Shown one piece after another: positions 63,067 through 64,000 of a stretch of 64,000 nucleotides of DNA. The notes below the pieces were generated by a model. It was given only the letters and a program-made list of their open reading frames with translations. It had not been told where the DNA came from and searched no databases. Location: contig NZ_BMPO01000012.1 of the NCBI RefSeq assembly GCF_014647635.1, positions 1 through 64,000 on the forward strand, written 5' to 3'. Made by a program: the position numbers and the translations under genes. The stretch is from Pseudomonas matsuisoli (GTDB lineage Bacteria > Pseudomonadota > Gammaproteobacteria > Pseudomonadales > Pseudomonadaceae). Position 1 is the first letter of the stretch; the number at the start of each line of letters is the position of its first letter.

Positions 63067-64000
63067 ATGAAAACCCATCTTGATACCGCGCAACGCGCGG
63101 CAGCCGAGGTGCTGCAGCTTCCTGTGCCCTCGCGGCTCGGGATGCTGCGTTTCGAACGCATTAACGAGCCGGCTTGGGCACTGCTGTTCATCGATCCCGC
63201 GAGCGAGCGCCTTCTAGGCGTTCCGGCCGCCGATCTTTGCTCTTTGTTGGACGCGCCCTTCGCCAGCTTGATGGCGCCGCAGACGCGCTATCGACTGCAC
63301 GACGAAATTCAACAGCAGTTGGCCGAACACAACCGCTACACCGTTCAGTACCTTTGCCACACCCCCTGTGGGACGCGCCGCTTGATCGAAACGGGCGAAG
63401 TGACTCAACAGCATGGCCGCGCCCTGCTGCACGGCTACATGGTGGTATCGCCCGAGCCTGACGTGAGTCGGGATAGCGTCGACCTGCACAGCTGTACATC
63501 GCCGCCGCCGAGCCAGCGGACCGAAACGCATCAAAAGCTCATCCTCACCCTGGCGCGACAGCGCTACGAATCCGAAGACCCGTCGCTGGAAGCGGCCGAG
63601 CTAATCGCTCGCTCCGCAGCCGATATCTATGAGACGAGCCGCTCCAGCATCTGGCGCCTCGTGGGCGATACGCTCGTACCGGTCTACTGCTACAACCGCG
63701 AGCAAAATGCGGCAGAGCAGCTCGACCCGATCGACCTGAAGCATTTTCCAGCCTATCTCCAGACGCTCAACAGCGACCGCGCCATCGCTGCTTCGGCGGC
63801 GCACCTCGACGCGCGCACCGCGGAGCTCGTGAAGCTTTGGGCACCCGAGGGCACGCCCTCCGCCCTACTCGACGCGGGCATCCGAATCGATGGGCAGATC
63901 GTCGGGGTACTGTGCCTTGAGGAGTCCAACCGAACCCGCGATTGGCAGCCAGACGAAATCGCGTTCGCAGGCGAACTTGCAGACCAATACGCCCAGGTGA
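63067..64000 (+). CDS. dipA: PAS-GAF sensor protein, DipA-like cyclic-di-GMP phosphodiesterase (partial)
   Basis: The first 311 residues of a protein that runs off the right edge. A PAS-like domain (about 20-120) contains WALLFIDPASERLLGVPAADL. A GAF domain begins near 160 (LILTLARQRYESEDPSLEAAELIARSAADIYETSRSSIWRLV) and continues to GVLCLEESN. The GGDEF and EAL domains expected in DipA lie outside the window. In P. aeruginosa dipA (PA5017) directly follows aceF, and its product degrades c-di-GMP and promotes biofilm dispersal. The start is the ATG at 63067; an in-frame ATG at 63058 is an alternative and neither has a strong ribosome site. Confidence 0.68.
   Translation, partial: MKTHLDTAQRAAAEVLQLPVPSRLGMLRFERINEPAWALLFIDPASERLLGVPAADLCSLLDAPFASLMAPQTRYRLHDEIQQQLAEHNRYTVQYLCHTPCGTRRLIETGEVTQQHGRALLHGYMVVSPEPDVSRDSVDLHSCTSPPPSQRTETHQKLILTLARQRYESEDPSLEAAELIARSAADIYETSRSSIWRLVGDTLVPVYCYNREQNAAEQLDPIDLKHFPAYLQTLNSDRAIAASAAHLDARTAELVKLWAPEGTPSALLDAGIRIDGQIVGVLCLEESNRTRDWQPDEIAFAGELADQYAQV

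Overview
The window is chromosomal DNA from a Pseudomonas-lineage gammaproteobacterium. The right two thirds follow the gene order I recall for P. aeruginosa PAO1 from thiC (PA4973) and opmH (PA4974), through waaA, hldE, msbA, waaL and the waaP-waaG-waaC-waaF core cluster, to glnE, aceE, aceF and dipA (PA5017). It is not P. aeruginosa: ilvE is absent between waaF and glnE, a PQQ glucose-type dehydrogenase sits inside the LPS core block, AceF has three lipoyl domains, and the gaps are full of several families of GTAG-headed REP palindromes. I cannot name the species. No rRNA, tRNA, insertion sequence, integrase or CRISPR array was seen.

Layout. (1) 1-19374, nearly all on the minus strand, is an O-antigen or surface-polysaccharide locus. 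In transcription order it holds a beta-CASP RNA-nuclease-like protein, a family 2 glycosyltransferase, two tandem Wzz chain-length regulators, rmlBDAC (dTDP-L-rhamnose), a Wzx flippase, the complete pseudaminic acid pathway pseB-C-F-G-H-I, a GT42 (sialyltransferase)-like protein, a Wzy-like polymerase, then gmd and fcl (GDP-L-fucose), running off the left edge. (2) 19375-23710 holds an NCS1 permease resembling CytX, bracketed by matching REP cassettes, and thiC with a clear TPP riboswitch. (3) 24051-31690 holds a TolC-type channel, waaA, a LysR/SMR-transporter pair, and a short plus-strand operon of an FAD oxidoreductase, an aldo/keto reductase and a protein with a degenerate Nudix-like motif. 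(4) 31890-53740 is the LPS core, lipid A and surface region: hldE, a PIG-L deacetylase (dnpA), mig-14, msbA, a kinase-like gene on the other strand, an AT-rich ligase/glycosyltransferase block, a carbamoyltransferase, the PQQ dehydrogenase, four kinase-type proteins (one with two kinase domains) ending with waaP, then waaG, waaC and waaF. (5) 53859-64000 holds glnE divergent from aceE-aceF, a small secreted protein, and the start of a PAS-GAF protein matching DipA.

Together the genes describe cell-surface LPS assembly. Lipid A-Kdo is made (waaA) and exported (msbA). Heptoses are activated (hldE), added (waaC, waaF), phosphorylated (waaP and relatives) and carbamoylated. The O-chain is built from rhamnose, pseudaminic acid and probably fucose, flipped by Wzx, polymerised by Wzy with Wzz length control, and joined to the core by the WaaL-like ligase. 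The most interesting candidate is the GT42-like gene inserted between pseI and wzy, which I infer may be the pseudaminic acid transferase. Other points for a second look are the kinase-like proteins that lack the usual catalytic Asp, the in-frame upstream thiC start next to the riboswitch, the paired palindromes before aceE, and the REP cassettes around cytX.
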